64,000 bases of DNA from Hemibagrus wyckioides (Eukaryota > Chordata > Actinopteri > Siluriformes > Bagridae). Positions 13,953-27,025 of this stretch are shown here, piece by piece; position 1 is the first letter of the stretch, and the number at the start of each line of letters is the position of its first letter. Below the pieces are notes generated by a model. That model was given only the letters and a program-made list of their open reading frames with translations, searched no databases and had not been told where the DNA came from. Where the stretch lies: positions 14,730,071 to 14,794,070 of the forward strand of contig NC_080731.1 of the NCBI RefSeq assembly GCF_019097595.1, written 5' to 3'. The translations under genes were made by a program, and so were the position numbers.

Positions 13953-14245
13953 GTGATTCAGGTTGCAGACAACAAGCTTTATTTTTCTGGTACAACGATG
14001 CATTCTATTTAAATAATACATGAGCCTGCTGCTCCAGAAGTGGTATGTACAGCACTAAAATCTCAGATTTAAAATAGTAGAGTTGCGATCAGCAAAAGAA
14101 GGAGTGGTTCTGCAAACGCTCAACACTCAACCAGTGTGTGCTTTATCTTTCGGTCTCTCCCCCTCACTCACTTCGCCCACACACACCTCTTTGTCTCCAC
14201 TGAGCTGCCGCAGGGATGGATGTTGCTGACCGACTTAAGCAAGAG

Positions 14246-14280
<35 letters not shown>

Positions 14281-17200
14281 TGAGTGAGTGTGTGCATGTG
14301 TATTCTCTCTTGTTCTCCCACATCCCCTCCCTTTCTCGCTTCTCATGCTTCACACACTCACACATAATGCCTTCCATGCTTAGAGTGCCACAGCAAGGCT
14401 CACATAACAAGATCAGCTGCCTTCATTTCAGACACCGCTTTTCTGCTGCTTTTGCAACACTTGAGAGGAAAGAAGCAGCATTTGCAGTCTCTGTCTCGCT
14501 CTGCTACACCACGTGTCTGTAGAGAAGCTGTTAGGAAACACTGGGAGTGTCTGTGCAGAGCGCTGAGGGGCCATGCTCAGGCCAGCCAGCCAGGACTGTA
14601 GCAGCACGCTCTTCTGCTTTGGCTGCTGGAATGGACGAATGGTGGGCTTTAACCTCATAGCATGTTTGCATGTATGCTGACTGAATGCATTCACTTTTCA
14701 TCTGCTACAATTCCTAAAAATGGCAATAGACTTAAAATGGCAATAGACTTGTTTGTCATTTAATTGTTTTTCAGTTAACTGTTTTGCTGCAGCTAGATAA
14801 AATGGTATTATTAATGTGTGAAGATTATTACTACTGGTATTATTATTATAATATTTGTAATATCATTACCTAGTGGGGAGAGTATTACTGTGGTGGGCAG
14901 AAAAAATCCCATACCCTCATGTTAGCATGTATATTGCTTCAGTTAATTTGCTTGTTCACCTTCCTCCCATCCATAAACACCTGGTTAGCAGCTGGCACGG
15001 CACACTGCTCACTCTTCTACCTCTTCTGTCTGCTGTTTGGGCACACATTTCCCTTCTGGCTGGTGTTCTTGTTTGTAAATTAGTGTATACTTCAGTAAGC
15101 TTTTAGATCACAGAACAGCATATAAGATGTATTACAGATTGTTCTTATTTTATGTATATCAAAATACATTAATCCGGTATAGCACTCTGTATGCGTGTGC
15201 CATTTCAATGTTATATAAATATATAATTGCATGATTTTTTTTTTTTTTTTTTAATCTTATTCTCACCTCTGGTAGTGCTGAACAAAATCCCTGATTGGCT
15301 ATTGCTTAATCCACTTTGTATTTATTTATGGCAAATGTTGCATCTAGGATCAAGGTGGAAACTAGAGGAAGTGGCTGCTGGACTGGAGAGCAGCATTTCT
15401 TTGAAAGACTGCCTCAATTTATCTTACATCATAGTGTTTATTTTTTTAAATATTATTAATGCATTTCACCACATGGCATTTCTTGGTTGACAAATAATGA
15501 CTCATGCTCTTTTAATAATCCTGGTTTCATTTAAGGTTTTGGTTTGTGGGCAAGCAAGTGGTGGCTAGTTAGATATAAGGCCCAAGTACTGTTAAACTTA
15601 ACATAGTTTTTAAAATGGCTGTATAAAAACAGATTTGGTAAAGGTTTAAACATAGTAAGGACTATGCTTTTAACCCAAATTCAATCTCTTGTCCCCCTCC
15701 CCTGTAGGACAGATCTTACTAAGCCCAGCACAGCACAATTTGAAACCTAAAGGCTCCGGCACCCCTCTACTTCTCTCTTCATAAGAATTATTCAGTCTAA
15801 TAGCTGATGTTAAGATGCAGGAAGTAGGACTTTTTAACATACATGTTGACAGCCCAGCTGTAGGCATGTGCCATATAAGACCCTTTAAATTTTATTTTGT
15901 GTGTGTGTGTGCATTTGCAGGCTGAGTCAGGCTATGGTTCAGAGACCAGTTTGCGGCACCATGGATCCATGCTGTCCCTCACTTCTGCCACCAGTGGCCT
16001 CTCAACCACTTCTACATCTTCCTTTAAGGTAAAATAAAAATGGCTTCCCTCATTAGTCATAGAGTTCTGTTACTTACATTTAGCAAGTGTATAGGTACAG
16101 GAGGATGTAATATAATGCTGTCTGCTGCTATAAAACAGTTCTATGCCTGAAAAACTGTTATATACTGGTACTGATATCAAACTTGCTAAATTGAGCAGGA
16201 TGTGAAGCTCTTGTACTTGAAACAAAGATAGAAATCAGGGGCTTTAAAGAAACGTTTATAGTACACACGACTGAGAACCTTAATTATATTTTATTGCATA
16301 AACATGCACCCTTGATTAATATATATATATTGTCATTTATTACAAGATAAAAGTATTGTTTATTGTTGGTCACTGCAGAAAGGCAACAGTCTCCGAGAGA
16401 AGCTGGCAGAAATGGAGACATTCAGGGACATTCTGTGCAGACAAGTAGACACACTGCAGCGCTACTTTGACAACTGTGCAAGTTTAGATCACAGAGAGGA
16501 AATCTTCAGGGACAAAGGTGAGATGTTGAAATATATAGATGTGAGATAGAATTGTTAAACATTTTACTGTAAGACTTGGAATCCAAACTGACAGGAATGT
16601 TTTGGTTCTGACGTCTCATGACGCTGTTTAGGTGGCTGATCAAATCCACACTGAACTGTACAGATGTGTGACCTAATCTTATATCTCCAAAAAATCAAGA
16701 TTAGCAATACAAACGTTGCACGATGGACCGCTTAGACTTTCTGTTCTGTCTTTTGATTACAGTCAGCAGCTTGTTGCATTATAGGCAGAATTTCTAGTTT
16801 GAGTTGTCTTGTCTCACGTATACGTGAATTCCACAGAAATTGAGAGTTGGGGAACTAAAGGTGAACACAAGCAAAAGTCATCTGTAACAGCTGTAGAAAT
16901 ACTTTTTGAAATTTCTCTCCAACTGTGAGTTTAGCCTTGCAGAGAATTCCCCTGAGGCAGAATAATTAGTAGACTGATTAGTGCTGATGAAAACAAATAT
17001 CTTGCATGTGGCAAGCTTTAGCTTTAGCTGTATCATGGAACACTGTAAAGGCCCTAGTTAACATACGGAGAAAATAGCGCACTTTACCAACATCACCAAG
17101 AACAGAACATCCTGCCAAAATCTGTAAAAGGGCTAGACCAAAACTTACCATGGAGGTGCTAAGCCAAGGCTAGACAGGAGCTGTTTCTCACAAAAAACTA

Positions 17201-20200
17201 AATTGCCACAAACCATGTGGCAAAATGTGTGATTCACAAAGGTATGTTTGGTGCGGAAAAAAAAAACACATCACCAAAAGAACACCATATCCACTGTGCT
17301 TTTTTCAGCCAGAACTGGGTGTTTTATCATAGTGGAAAGACTGAGAAATCTTTACAAATACTTGTCAATTTTAGTAAAAAAAAAAAAAAAAAAAAACCTC
17401 CAGGTTTCTGCTAGTAAGCTGCGTAAAGTTGAAGAGGAAAAAAGAATTTCACATTTAATCATACATCCAAATCAAGGATGGCTTAACCAGAAGAGGAGCA
17501 GTGTGCCACACTGAAAGACTATAAAATAAAATAAGCAAAACGTATCAGTTTAAAGGAGTGCACACTTTTTTTTTAAAGTAAAGTAAAAATTGTTACTGAT
17601 TGTTTTAACTTCATTTTTACACATTTTTATTTCATACTAAGATTTGAAAAAACTTCTGATACAATATGTCTTGGTTAAAGTTTTTATATCACAAAAACCA
17701 TCCATTGTAGCCATTTTATTTCTTTGGTAGTTAAGTAATATCCTAGCTATAATGACTACTTGTAGCTATAATGAATACTGTTTGTCATGCAGTAATTGAG
17801 GATGACGAAGATGATTTTTCTGGCTTACGGCCAGATGGAGACTACCTCCTCAACAACAATAGCAGTAAAGAGAAGTGTAAGTACAATATATATCCTCTCT
17901 ATATTTGATTTATTATTTAAACTAAAACACAGGACTACAGTACATAGCATATAAAAGCATGGAATGTCTCATGAACTAGTCAGCGAAGGTAAAATAGCTA
18001 AAGCTCAAGACAGGTGCTTCTCTCAGCCACCTTATGCAGGAGACAATAAAAAGAAAAGTCAGAACACACAGAACCGTGATCTACACTGAATTAATCCAGA
18101 CAGTTTCTCTATACTACAATTCTGTCTCTGTGAATATCCAGTTAGTATTATACATAAGATAGCAGCACTTTGGCACAGGAAATTCAAGACTTCCCTTAAA
18201 TTTCTGTGCTGTGATTTGCCATATAATGATGTCATGTTTTTATGTTTTAGATTTCTATCAGCTTCCTCCTCCTCTTCCTTAATCTAGCCACACAGCAATC
18301 CCATTGCCATGCAGCATAATTTGAAAACACAATTCATGTGAATTGTTGATGCCATATTATCTAAGCTTTTTTTTTTTATTTTATTATTGCTGACATCTTA
18401 TATAAGCTTTGGATATAGAGAATTAACATTGCATCATTATATTGCACTCATTGTCATTTCTACACATTCTGTCTACAGACATTAAATTTTGAGAATAAAA
18501 CAGGAATAGTTAGAAGGAGGAGTTGTTGAGGATTTTACCACAGCACCGGTGCCCTGCTTGTGCTGACCGTATTGGTCATGTAATACAGTAAAATACACTG
18601 TGCAAAAATAATTATGAATAATCATAATGTTTTTCCTGGGAAAAATATTTTCCACTGTAGTTTCTTGCAATATTTCATGTATGGACAATTTATACATTAA
18701 AATAAAAAGATTTTGTTGTTGTTATTTCCTTTGCCTACATCACGAACATTTCAAATCTCTAAAATATTTTAGAAAGAAAAACACCTGGAGGGAAAACTAA
18801 CTATATTTAGCTGCCTTTTTTAACCTGTCATTGCACACTTGCTTTAAATCACCCTGCATTAATGCATAATAGTTGTTCATATATTTAATATATGTTATCT
18901 TAGTCTAGCAGTCTCACTGCAAAACACACGAAATAAGGATGCTAAACATGTCTAAGAAGTGAATGTGAAAAAAACAAACACTGTGTCTCTGTTCTTGCTT
19001 TAGTGTTCTCTATGTCCGGCTCCAAAGGGCCCATTGGCATTGATTTCAAAGGTGAAGCCATCACTTTCAAAGCCACCACAGAAGGCATACTCTCTGCAAT
19101 GTCCCACTGCATTGATATCATGGTCAAGCGTGAAGAGACCTGGCAGAAGCGACTGGATAAAGTATGTCTACTAAATAATTCCATTCTAATGATCATATTG
19201 GCTAGACTGGATTCTGGAGGGAAACTAAGTTTAGCATTAGTGCTTCCAATCTTGGTCCTCTTCCTACAGTGATACAGGAGACACCTGAAACCTATGCTTT
19301 TTTTTTTTTTTTCAGATAAAGCAGTGGTCAGGCCAAATGCAAATAAAATTTGCTGGGCAGAAAAGTAAATCCCATGAAGGAAGACAGAACGCTGTTGTAA
19401 AGCCTGTGACCTTTCATTGCTCAATGATTTTCTTGTGAGCACATTGGGAAAAAGGGAAAAGAAAAAATAAATAAATAAATAAAATAATAAAAAAACACAT
19501 ATCTAAAAAGAAAATAAACCATCTTGTCCCTGATTTACACTAAGCTTTGGTGGTAAAATTTGCTTGTAGTAAAATTCTGTTTGCACTCTCTACCTGCTAG
19601 GATTTTCTTACTTTTTTTCTTGTATAATGTCAGTGCATTCATATTACATTGAATTTTGTAAAAATTCCTTGTAACTAGTTTGTATGTAACACCATTGAAT
19701 GAGATCGCTGAAAGATAGCTGTGAATTTCTGTGAGATGTCAGATTGCTAGATATGTTAGATGTTCAATATGTGGAGTTAAACCCATAGAGGGCATTTGTT
19801 TGAAGGACTTTTCACCTCTCAGCAGATCATTATCACTTTCACACCTCTCAGGAAAGCCAGAGCTGGTGAATGGGATCATTTTAAATACTACCTGCTATGT
19901 TAAGCTTAGCTTAAATAATATTTTTAAAAGAATTTGTTTTTCTGTTCCTGTGTGAACACATTAACACCATTTGGCTGTCTTTGGATGATGTCTCATAGTA
20001 TGACTAATGTGTTTGATCTATTATGTACTAGTAAATAAGAATTGCTGTTGACTCAAAAAGTGCAAACCAATACTGGTAGCCACGTGGAGCTGCATTCTTT
20101 GAAATTGGTGCTAATTTATCCGAGTGCTTATTCACAGGGCTGTGCTAAACTTCTATAACATCTCATTGTAAAGTTCAGACCGGCCCAACCAGTTCTTGCT

Positions 20201-23200
20201 TATCCTGCTGAAAATCATGACGAGCCAGGAAGTCCTTAAATTCCATTGCATTTGAAGCACTTGCAAAGTAAAGGGGCGTGGATCTGTGTGCCAATACAGA
20301 CGGGAAAGAGACCTGTAGCAGGGAGACAGCCGGCAGATCTTTACCTCCTGGCTCGAGTTCACTAGTCTGTGACCTCCATGGATATATCTTAATATGTCAA
20401 CCAGTTCACGCAGTTTAACACTGGCCGCTCCGAGCAGCCGAAACTGGACTGTATTGGATTTTTCTTTGTACACAGGGCAGCTTCTGTGCAGTAGGTTACC
20501 TGCTCTGTGCTCTGTTTTCTGTGTCTGTATGTCTAATTGCTTAGTTCTGCTTATCTCCAAACATTTATTTAATTATGGAAAAATCACTCAAATATGTTTG
20601 TAGAGCTCTAGATAGATACTTTATTCACCCCAATGGGAAATTTACAGAATGAATAAAGTATCTATCTATCTAAAGCTCTACAGCCATATTTGAGTAATGT
20701 TCTTGTTTTGGTTTTGTCAGTTCTGTAAGTTCATTTCAGCCTTTTCAAAGCTGACGTTTTTATTTCAGGCAGAATATTGTCTGGTTAGGTGACTTACGTG
20801 GCCTCCTGTGGCACTCCTTAGCAGGTGTGATTTAAACAAGATGTAAATGTTAATGGTTGTTTCTGTTTACATTGGAGCACAAGCAGTTGTAAGGCATGTG
20901 TTTTTTTCCCCCTGTCCTGTTTGTTTGGGTTTTGGTGGAGGTTATTGGTATTTTGAGCTCTTTGAATCTGTGAGAAAGAGAGAACCCCGAGCCCATACCC
21001 AATCCCAGATGCAGAACTTTCATAAACAATGGTTTAAACTGCTTTATTTACTCTGCCTTTATTGTCTGAAGCCTGAGACTGGAGGTAGGACATAAAGGTC
21101 TTGTCTTGATAGCCAGGGATCTACGGCCTTATTGTATAAGTGTTTGTAGCTTGATTTGTTTGCTTTGATCGGTGAAGAATGTAAAGAGCTTAAAATTTAT
21201 GCAAAGCCCTTTATTATGGTGTTGTTATTATGGTGTTGTGATTATGGTGTTATGTTGTTCAGTGTCTATGAAAATATAAGTAAGATATGTTTTTTTTTTT
21301 TTCTTGTAAGGAAATGGAACAGAGGAAAAGAATAGAAGAATCCTATAAGTCTGCCATAACAGAACTGAAGAAGAAATCGCATTACGGAGGACCAGACTAT
21401 GAAGTAAGTCAGATTCATATTAAACTTTAAACAAAACTTTGTGCCTCCAGTGTCTTGTGTCCATTTTTTTTTTAAAAACACAGTCGACACAGTTACATAT
21501 AATATGCATGATTAAGCTTACTAACATGATTTTCAGGAGGGGCCAAACAGTCTCATCAATGAAGATGAATTCTTTGATGCTGTTGAAGCAGCTCTTGATA
21601 AACAAGACAAGATTGAAGAGCAGGTAAGCTGTATAGTATAGTATAATTGTATAGTGCACTTGCTTAGTTATATATTTAAATTGTTTAGAGCTGCAAAGCT
21701 GTGTTGCTTACACCAGCTTTGGGGCCCTTTTTAACCCATTTGACTGTTAATGGCATCTGAAGCCCATTATTGAATATCTATAGAGTCTTAGGGAATTTTG
21801 TTCCAGCATGGACTGTAGCCGATTTACTTGATCACTGAAAAAGGCAACGATCACTAGCCAGATGTGCGTTTTTTTTCTCTCTCCATTTATACATCACTTA
21901 AATGTTATATTTAAAGTGGTATAAAACAGAAGAAGACTTCTGTAAGCTACCATCGGTCAGCATGGTTTATGAATGACCAGCTTGAGAGGGCCCACCTATA
22001 GTAAGATTAAAATGTTTTAACAAGCTGCAATTTATTTCGCAAGTTAAAATTCATTATTTTTTTCCAAGTCAAAATTTCTATATTACTTTCCTACATTTCT
22101 GTACATTTGAAATATTTCTGTTCAAAAAGAAAATGACTGTATGTGGACTACACAGCATAGGTTATAGTACACAGTGAAATAGATTGTGTCTACTAACTGT
22201 ATAATATAGGTGGCACATTGGTGCAGTGTTTTACATGTTCTGTGTGTCCATGTGGATCTCGTCTAGGTAATTTTCCCTAGGTATGAATGCTCTGGAATGG
22301 ACTGGTATGGACGTGCATCTTAACCACTATGTATTGCTTTTTAATGTTCCAAGGATAGATACTGGATCCACCATAAGCCTCACCTAGATGAATCAGTTAT
22401 ATCCCAAATTATATTGTCATCATCTTTCATGATCATTAGTAACTGCTTTACACAGTTCATGCTGGTTAACATGCACAGAAACGTGACACAGATAATAACC
22501 CAAGCTGAGGGTTGAACTGAAGTGTAAATGGAATTATGTTATAACATAAAGTAAGTTCTCTCTGCGAAATATGTTCTTAAACTTTCACATCCATTTTAAC
22601 TGTCTCTTTCTTCTGTTGTTTCAGACTGAAAAGTGTAGGACTGCTTGGCCAGTTACTCTCAACTCCTCTCTTAATGCTCACAAATACACCAACAAGGTAC
22701 CTGACTGAAGACCTCAACACACAGACATACTATCGCTGTACCTAACGCACAAAAGCACATTATTTCTCTGTTCATTTCTGCCTAACCATACTCATACAAA
22801 CCTGGTTTCACCTGAAAACTTTTACATTTCAGGGGACTTAAATGAATGTTTTGTATTGAAGTTGATGTTGTACAGTATGCAAGTCAGAAGACATTAAGAT
22901 GCAATCACTTAGAATTTCTTCATTTCCCGAATTAGACAGAACTAATATTGCATAGAAGTTATGTAAGCTTTACAGTCAACTGTCAAAAGCTAAACACCCA
23001 CCCTGTATACACATCAGTTATTAAAACTCCAGAGTTTCCTAACTGGAGCACCTGTCCACCTATCTCTCTCTGAATTGATGAATATAATGAAAGTTTATTA
23101 ATTTTCACAACTGCTCTTCTGACTTGTCATAATTTTGTGTAGACAGATAGTTCTTATCTAACTTCATTTACCATCAGTGTGTGGTAACTGCAGGTGTGAT

Positions 23201-25320
23201 AGAAACTAGGTAGGCACTAACTGATGGCTGTGTCTTTACTCTGGTGATGTGGTGATGGCTCTGTCTTTACTTAGTGCATTGTATGTTTTTTCTTCCTTTC
23301 TCTTTCTCCTTTGGTTCAGCCTCTTAGTCATGCTTCCTCAGTGTCCTCTCTCGACTTAGTCAGTGCTTCCGATGATGTGCACAGACTCAGTGCTCAGGTA
23401 TCGTGTCTTGTCAGTATTCTAGTGTTGGATAGGATTTATTTCTTTCCACTCCAGTCTATAATACCATCACTGAGGGAGTAAAGAGTATCAGGAATTGACT
23501 TAATGTTAGCAAAGGGTTCTGTCTGTCCTATGTAGATACTAAGGTACTTTGGTTCTTATTTTAACCATTGATGATCGAAAGAAAAAAAAACAAAGACAAC
23601 AGTGCTTTCTTCTGAAGCAGCTGTATGAACACTGTGATGAAACCATTTTGGTTAAGCTATGCTGTATTTATCTGTTTCTATTTTGGCAGTGTGTATTGTT
23701 AACCTGACTGACACACCTATTTGATTTTGCACAGGTGGAGGAAATAATACACAGTCACATGACTCACTCCTTACAAGATGTAGGTGGAGATGCTAACTGG
23801 CAACTTGTTACTGAGGAGGGTGAGCTAAAGGTAAGTCAGCATTGATGGGCTTGTTATTTTTTTGGGCATTGCTGATTTAACCGAAACACTAATAGCTCAC
23901 GTAGGGGACCAATAAAGGTTCATCAGTCATTTTCAAATAACATTTTTATTCTGGTTAAGAAAAACTACAAATGAGGCAAATGCTCAATAATATAAAACTG
24001 CTGTGTCAGTTCTTGTTTTTTCTGTGTTTGTCTGTTTTGCAGGTGTACAGAAGAGAGGTGGAGGAGAATGGTGTCGTGTTGGACCCTCTCAAAGCCACAC
24101 ATGCTGTTAAAGGGGTTACAGGTCATGAGGTCTGTCATTACTTTTGGGACACAGCTTTCCGGTATGACTGGGAAAGTGAGTACCTTGCATGTATACTGTT
24201 TATTTCTCAGTGAGAATGTTAATACTGATCCTAGATGGACACCCCTAACTCTACTTCTCTAAACTTTCCTCAGCAACCGTTGAAAGCTTCAGTGTGGTGG
24301 AGACATTATCAGACAAGGCAGTAATTATTTACCAGACTCATAAGGTACAGTACAGTTAGACTCTTAGCAAACTTATTTATAGGTTCATCTGACGTAGAAG
24401 AGCATTTTACCTCTATCTGGGTGTGTACATATTGTATTGTTCTAACGCAGCCATGACCATGACTCTGTTTTAGAGGGTGTGGCCTGCTTCACAAAGAGAC
24501 ATCCTTTATCTGTCAGTTATCCGCAAAATCCTCTCCACCAATGAGAATGAACCAGATACGTGGATTGTGTGCAATTTCTCTGTAGATCACGACAGATATC
24601 CAGTAAGGGACCATTTTTACACTTGTATGTTCCTTGTCTTAAATCTAATAGTCGTAATACTTGATTGACTCTAGTGAAAGTCCCATTCATGCATGTAGCC
24701 TGAACATGTCGTAGGCAAAACCCATGAAGCCATATTGCAGTGTTTCAAGACATTCTCAGGATATACAGTGTAGGGCTGGGCTAGACATATTTGTTTGTTG
24801 GTTTATTTTAAACAAAAATATACATGTCATAAAAATGGAGAGTAATTTAACAGTTGGTACAACAGAAAGAGTTTAACATCCATTTACTTATCTTGATTTT
24901 AATATTTTAAATATCAGGTTAATATTTCTCAGCACTATCATGACCCTGTTTTATTGTCCAGCCCACAAGCAGGTGTATCCGTGCCAAAATCAATGTGGCC
25001 ATGATCTGCCAGACAATAGTCAGTCCACCAGAGGGCAACAAAGAGATTGGCAGAGACAATATCCTCTGTAAAATAACTTATGTAGCCAATGGTGAGTATA
25101 CTCCTCACCCTTTGCTATTTACTCTATAAACATTGATCATCTAATAGTGCAGTATCCTATTACTGTATTAAAGCACATTTTACTCAATGCAGTGAATCCA
25201 GGCGGATGGGCACCAGCATCAGTCTTACGAGCAGTTGCCAGACGAGAATATCCTAAGTTCTTAAAGCGTTTCACAGCGTATGTTCAAGATAAGACCAGCG
25301 ACAAAGAAATCCTCTTTTAA
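5674..25320 (+). CDS. cert1: Ceramide transfer protein CERT/GPBP (START domain protein)
   Basis: Carries ceramide from ER to trans-Golgi for sphingomyelin synthesis. Coding exons: 5674-5751, 8298-8432, 10751-10867, 15921-16028, 16379-16517, 17793-17876, 19004-19161, 21311-21403, 21537-21623, 22625-22696, 23320-23397, 23735-23830, 24043-24175, 24274-24344, 24474-24602, 24962-25091, 25193-25320; all GT-AG and frame-consistent, giving 611 residues (human GPBP 624). Domains: PH (about 21-110, [18 protein letters not shown]), Ser-rich motif (111-146), coiled region, FFAT motif EFFDA (315-319), 26-residue Ser-rich cassette (358-383), START (about 390-611). The residues corresponding to human ceramide contacts E446, Q467, N504 and Y553 are kept (DWETT, YQTHK, CNFSVDH, ITYVANV). 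The kinase site before the main phosphoserine is altered (see findings). Start chosen at the only ATG before the PH domain. Probably one of two teleost duplicates. Confidence 0.96.
6071..6084. promoter_or_regulatory. Palindromic CRE site in cert1 intron 1
   Basis: GTGTGACGTCACAC is a perfect 14-base palindrome containing the full cAMP-response element TGACGTCA, followed by CGCGCGAC. It lies 320 bases into intron 1, close enough to the first exon to act as a downstream promoter element. The site is seen directly; function is inferred. Confidence 0.5.
6960..7350 (+). mobile_element. Decayed Tc1-like transposon fragment
   Basis: Recognisable pieces of a fish Tc1 family in order: CAGTCAGTCATGTAGTAGCAGCACAATG, GAGCTTCAGTTAATG, GTGATCTCTGTGACTTTAATC, GAAACGCCTAGTTGATAAGAGAGGTCAA, GTGAGCAGAAAAGCATCTCA and TCTCTCAGCCAAGAACAGAAA. 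These correspond to the 5' end and first half of a transposase gene; frameshifts and gaps leave no open frame. Confidence 0.6.
7545..8105 (+). repeat. Degenerate minisatellite in cert1 intron 1
   Basis: About 20-25 imperfect copies of a unit near 20-26 bases built on GGTTAAGGTGGTAGCTCTGT, with variants such as GGTTATGGTGGTAG and ACTGGTTAAGGCAGTGGCTC. The G-rich strand is the plus strand. It ends in an AT-rich run (8115-8165). Confidence 0.8.
12132..12151. repeat. (GT)n microsatellite
   Basis: A run of GT dinucleotides in cert1 intron 3. Confidence 0.8.
13926..13951. repeat. (TG)n microsatellite
   Basis: About 13 TG units in cert1 intron 3. Confidence 0.85.
14250..14277. repeat. (GT)n microsatellite
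   Basis: About 13 GT units in cert1 intron 3, just after a pyrimidine-rich, CAC-rich stretch (14140-14200). Open frames across it are artefacts of the repeat. Confidence 0.85.
14573..14641 (+). other. Candidate alternative first exon of cert1
   Basis: An ATG at 14573 opens 23 codons (beginning [14 protein letters not shown]) that run in phase 0 into a donor-like G|GTGGGC at 14641/14642. cert1 exon 4 (15921) also starts in phase 0, so a spliced product would keep the CERT frame but lack the PH domain. The area is relatively GC-rich for the intron. This is only an inference; no transcript evidence is available. Confidence 0.2.
20580..20703. repeat. Long inverted repeat (hairpin) in a cert1 intron
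   Basis: The left arm (about 20581-20627, containing GTAGAGCTCTAGATAGATAC) is matched by the inverted right arm (about 20650-20703, ending AGCTCTACAGCCATATTTGA), with a loop of about 20 bases containing CCCCAATGGGAAATTTACAG. The loop side resembles the GATA-repeat-linked motif ACTTTATTCATCCCAACGGGAAA also seen at 60993-61020. Confidence 0.75.
23320..23397 (+). other. cert1: 26-codon cassette exon distinguishing GPBP from CERT
   Basis: Exactly 78 bases, flanked by AG and GT and in phase 0 on both sides, coding a Ser-rich segment containing [18 protein letters not shown]. It corresponds to the human 26-residue exon whose inclusion gives GPBP (CERT-L) and whose skipping gives CERT. Skipping here would leave the frame intact (585 residues). 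Confidence 0.85.
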
Positions 25321-27025
25321 AACAGGTAATGTCAGTATTTGACTTCTTAAGCAGCGTTTTACCAACATTCTACATATTCTTTAAATTATCTACATTTTCC
25401 TGTAGGTTGCCAGCCTCCATTAAACATATCCGTAAGAGGCCTTATCCATCCCTTCAGACACTAAATCTCAGTCTCAAGGGCTTCAGAGAACTACGTTACC
25501 CAGAAATCATACAGTGTTCTGGATCAGGAATATCACCGTTCTAATATAAGGTTCCAGATGACTGCGAGGTATTCATTTTACGCAATGATTACATGTACAG
25601 TACAGCCCTTGTTCGTGTTTTTGGGGATGGTTACTGGTTGTTTTTGTCTGCTTTGGTTTTTATAAGAGTTTAAGTGTTTACTTATTGCTTTGTAAATATT
25701 TGTATTCATGTTACTTGCACATTGACTAATGTCTTTATTAAAATTAAAACTCTATAAACTTGAATACCTTTAATGAAAAACTTTGAGTTATAACAGGTTC
25801 CTTTAGGCCTTATATAGTTTTGTTGTACGGGGTATAATTTCTTTGCTTTGATCAGTAGAGAATGTGAAGAGCTTTAAACACAAATTTGTCTTTTAGTGCC
25901 CTATGTCTTAATATTCTGTATATAATTTAGTGTGTGTATGTGGTAGAGGTTAAAACATGCTGGATTCAGAGGTTGAAGAACTGGGAAGCACCATGTTTAA
26001 TTGGGTTTTCAGATACTGGCAGGGCAAAGAAAAGAAAGAATAATATCCACTTTTGTAAATGTTTTGTAAAACATTTCACCAAACATTGCAGAACTACCTT
26101 TACTTATAATGGAGGAACGTCATTTCATGATTTCTTCAGACCTAAATAAAATGAATCATATTTATCTATGTCCTCATTTGACAGAATACCTTGAAGCATA
26201 TACGAGAAGTGTTCTCTTTGTTGTTATTGTTGTAAGTAGCCTGTGCTCTAAGCGTGAATTTTGGCTTCACCTTATTATAAGGCTTAATTTTGTTAACCAC
26301 ACAAAGATCTGTGTTAATGTTAATATTTGCACTAATTACAAAAAGCGTTGCTTTACAATCAGTTTACATTTGTTGCCAAATGAGACTCGTATGTGTGAAT
26401 GATTGATAGAGGGTGGTATGTATGGAAAATTATACCGAAATATAATTTATAAAAAAAGAAATGATTATAATGCCTGTTAATGTGTAACACTGAGCTCTCC
26501 AGAATGCATTTGTGTTTTTCTGGAGAAATTTGTTTGTGATTATTACAGTAAACATAAATATCATTCACATTTCTATAGCACTCTAGAATGATTAAAGCTT
26601 ATGAGGATGTGAATAAACAGTTTCCAGCTTTATGCTATAATTTACATTTGTGGTGTTATTAATTGAGCAACTTTTTTGTTTGAGAAACATATATTTTAAC
26701 AGGTTAAAATGTTTGGGATTTTGCCAGTTAATTATCTTCATAAACAAATTATTTAAAAAAATGAATTACCGTCTATACTGTAACTTTGCACTAATCATGC
26801 ATTGATCCAAAGCCAGCAAGCCAATTATCAGTAGAGTTCCAAAAGAGTTGGTGCTGCTGGAGATTAGTCTTCTGTAGAACTCGCACTATCTCAGATTAAC
26901 CTCTGTATGTGTGTGTGTGTGTGTGTGAGAGGGAGAGGGAGAGAGACAGAGAGTGAGAAAGAGAGAGTGAGAGAAGCACTGCACTGTCTTTCAGCAGGTT
27001 TATTTAGGTTCTTAAAGAGGCTCAG

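Noticed and set aside
14136..14694. Several overlapping open frames on both strands around 14.1-14.7 kb
   Set aside because: Most cross the (GT)n microsatellite and give VCVCV/HTHTH peptides. Only the short 14573 segment was kept, as a low-confidence candidate.
18942..19442. 166-codon minus-strand frame
   Set aside because: It lies opposite cert1 exon 7 and its introns and shows no protein-like motifs.
20153..20560. 135-codon minus-strand frame in a cert1 intron
   Set aside because: No recognisable domain, no splice or promoter context, and low-information sequence.
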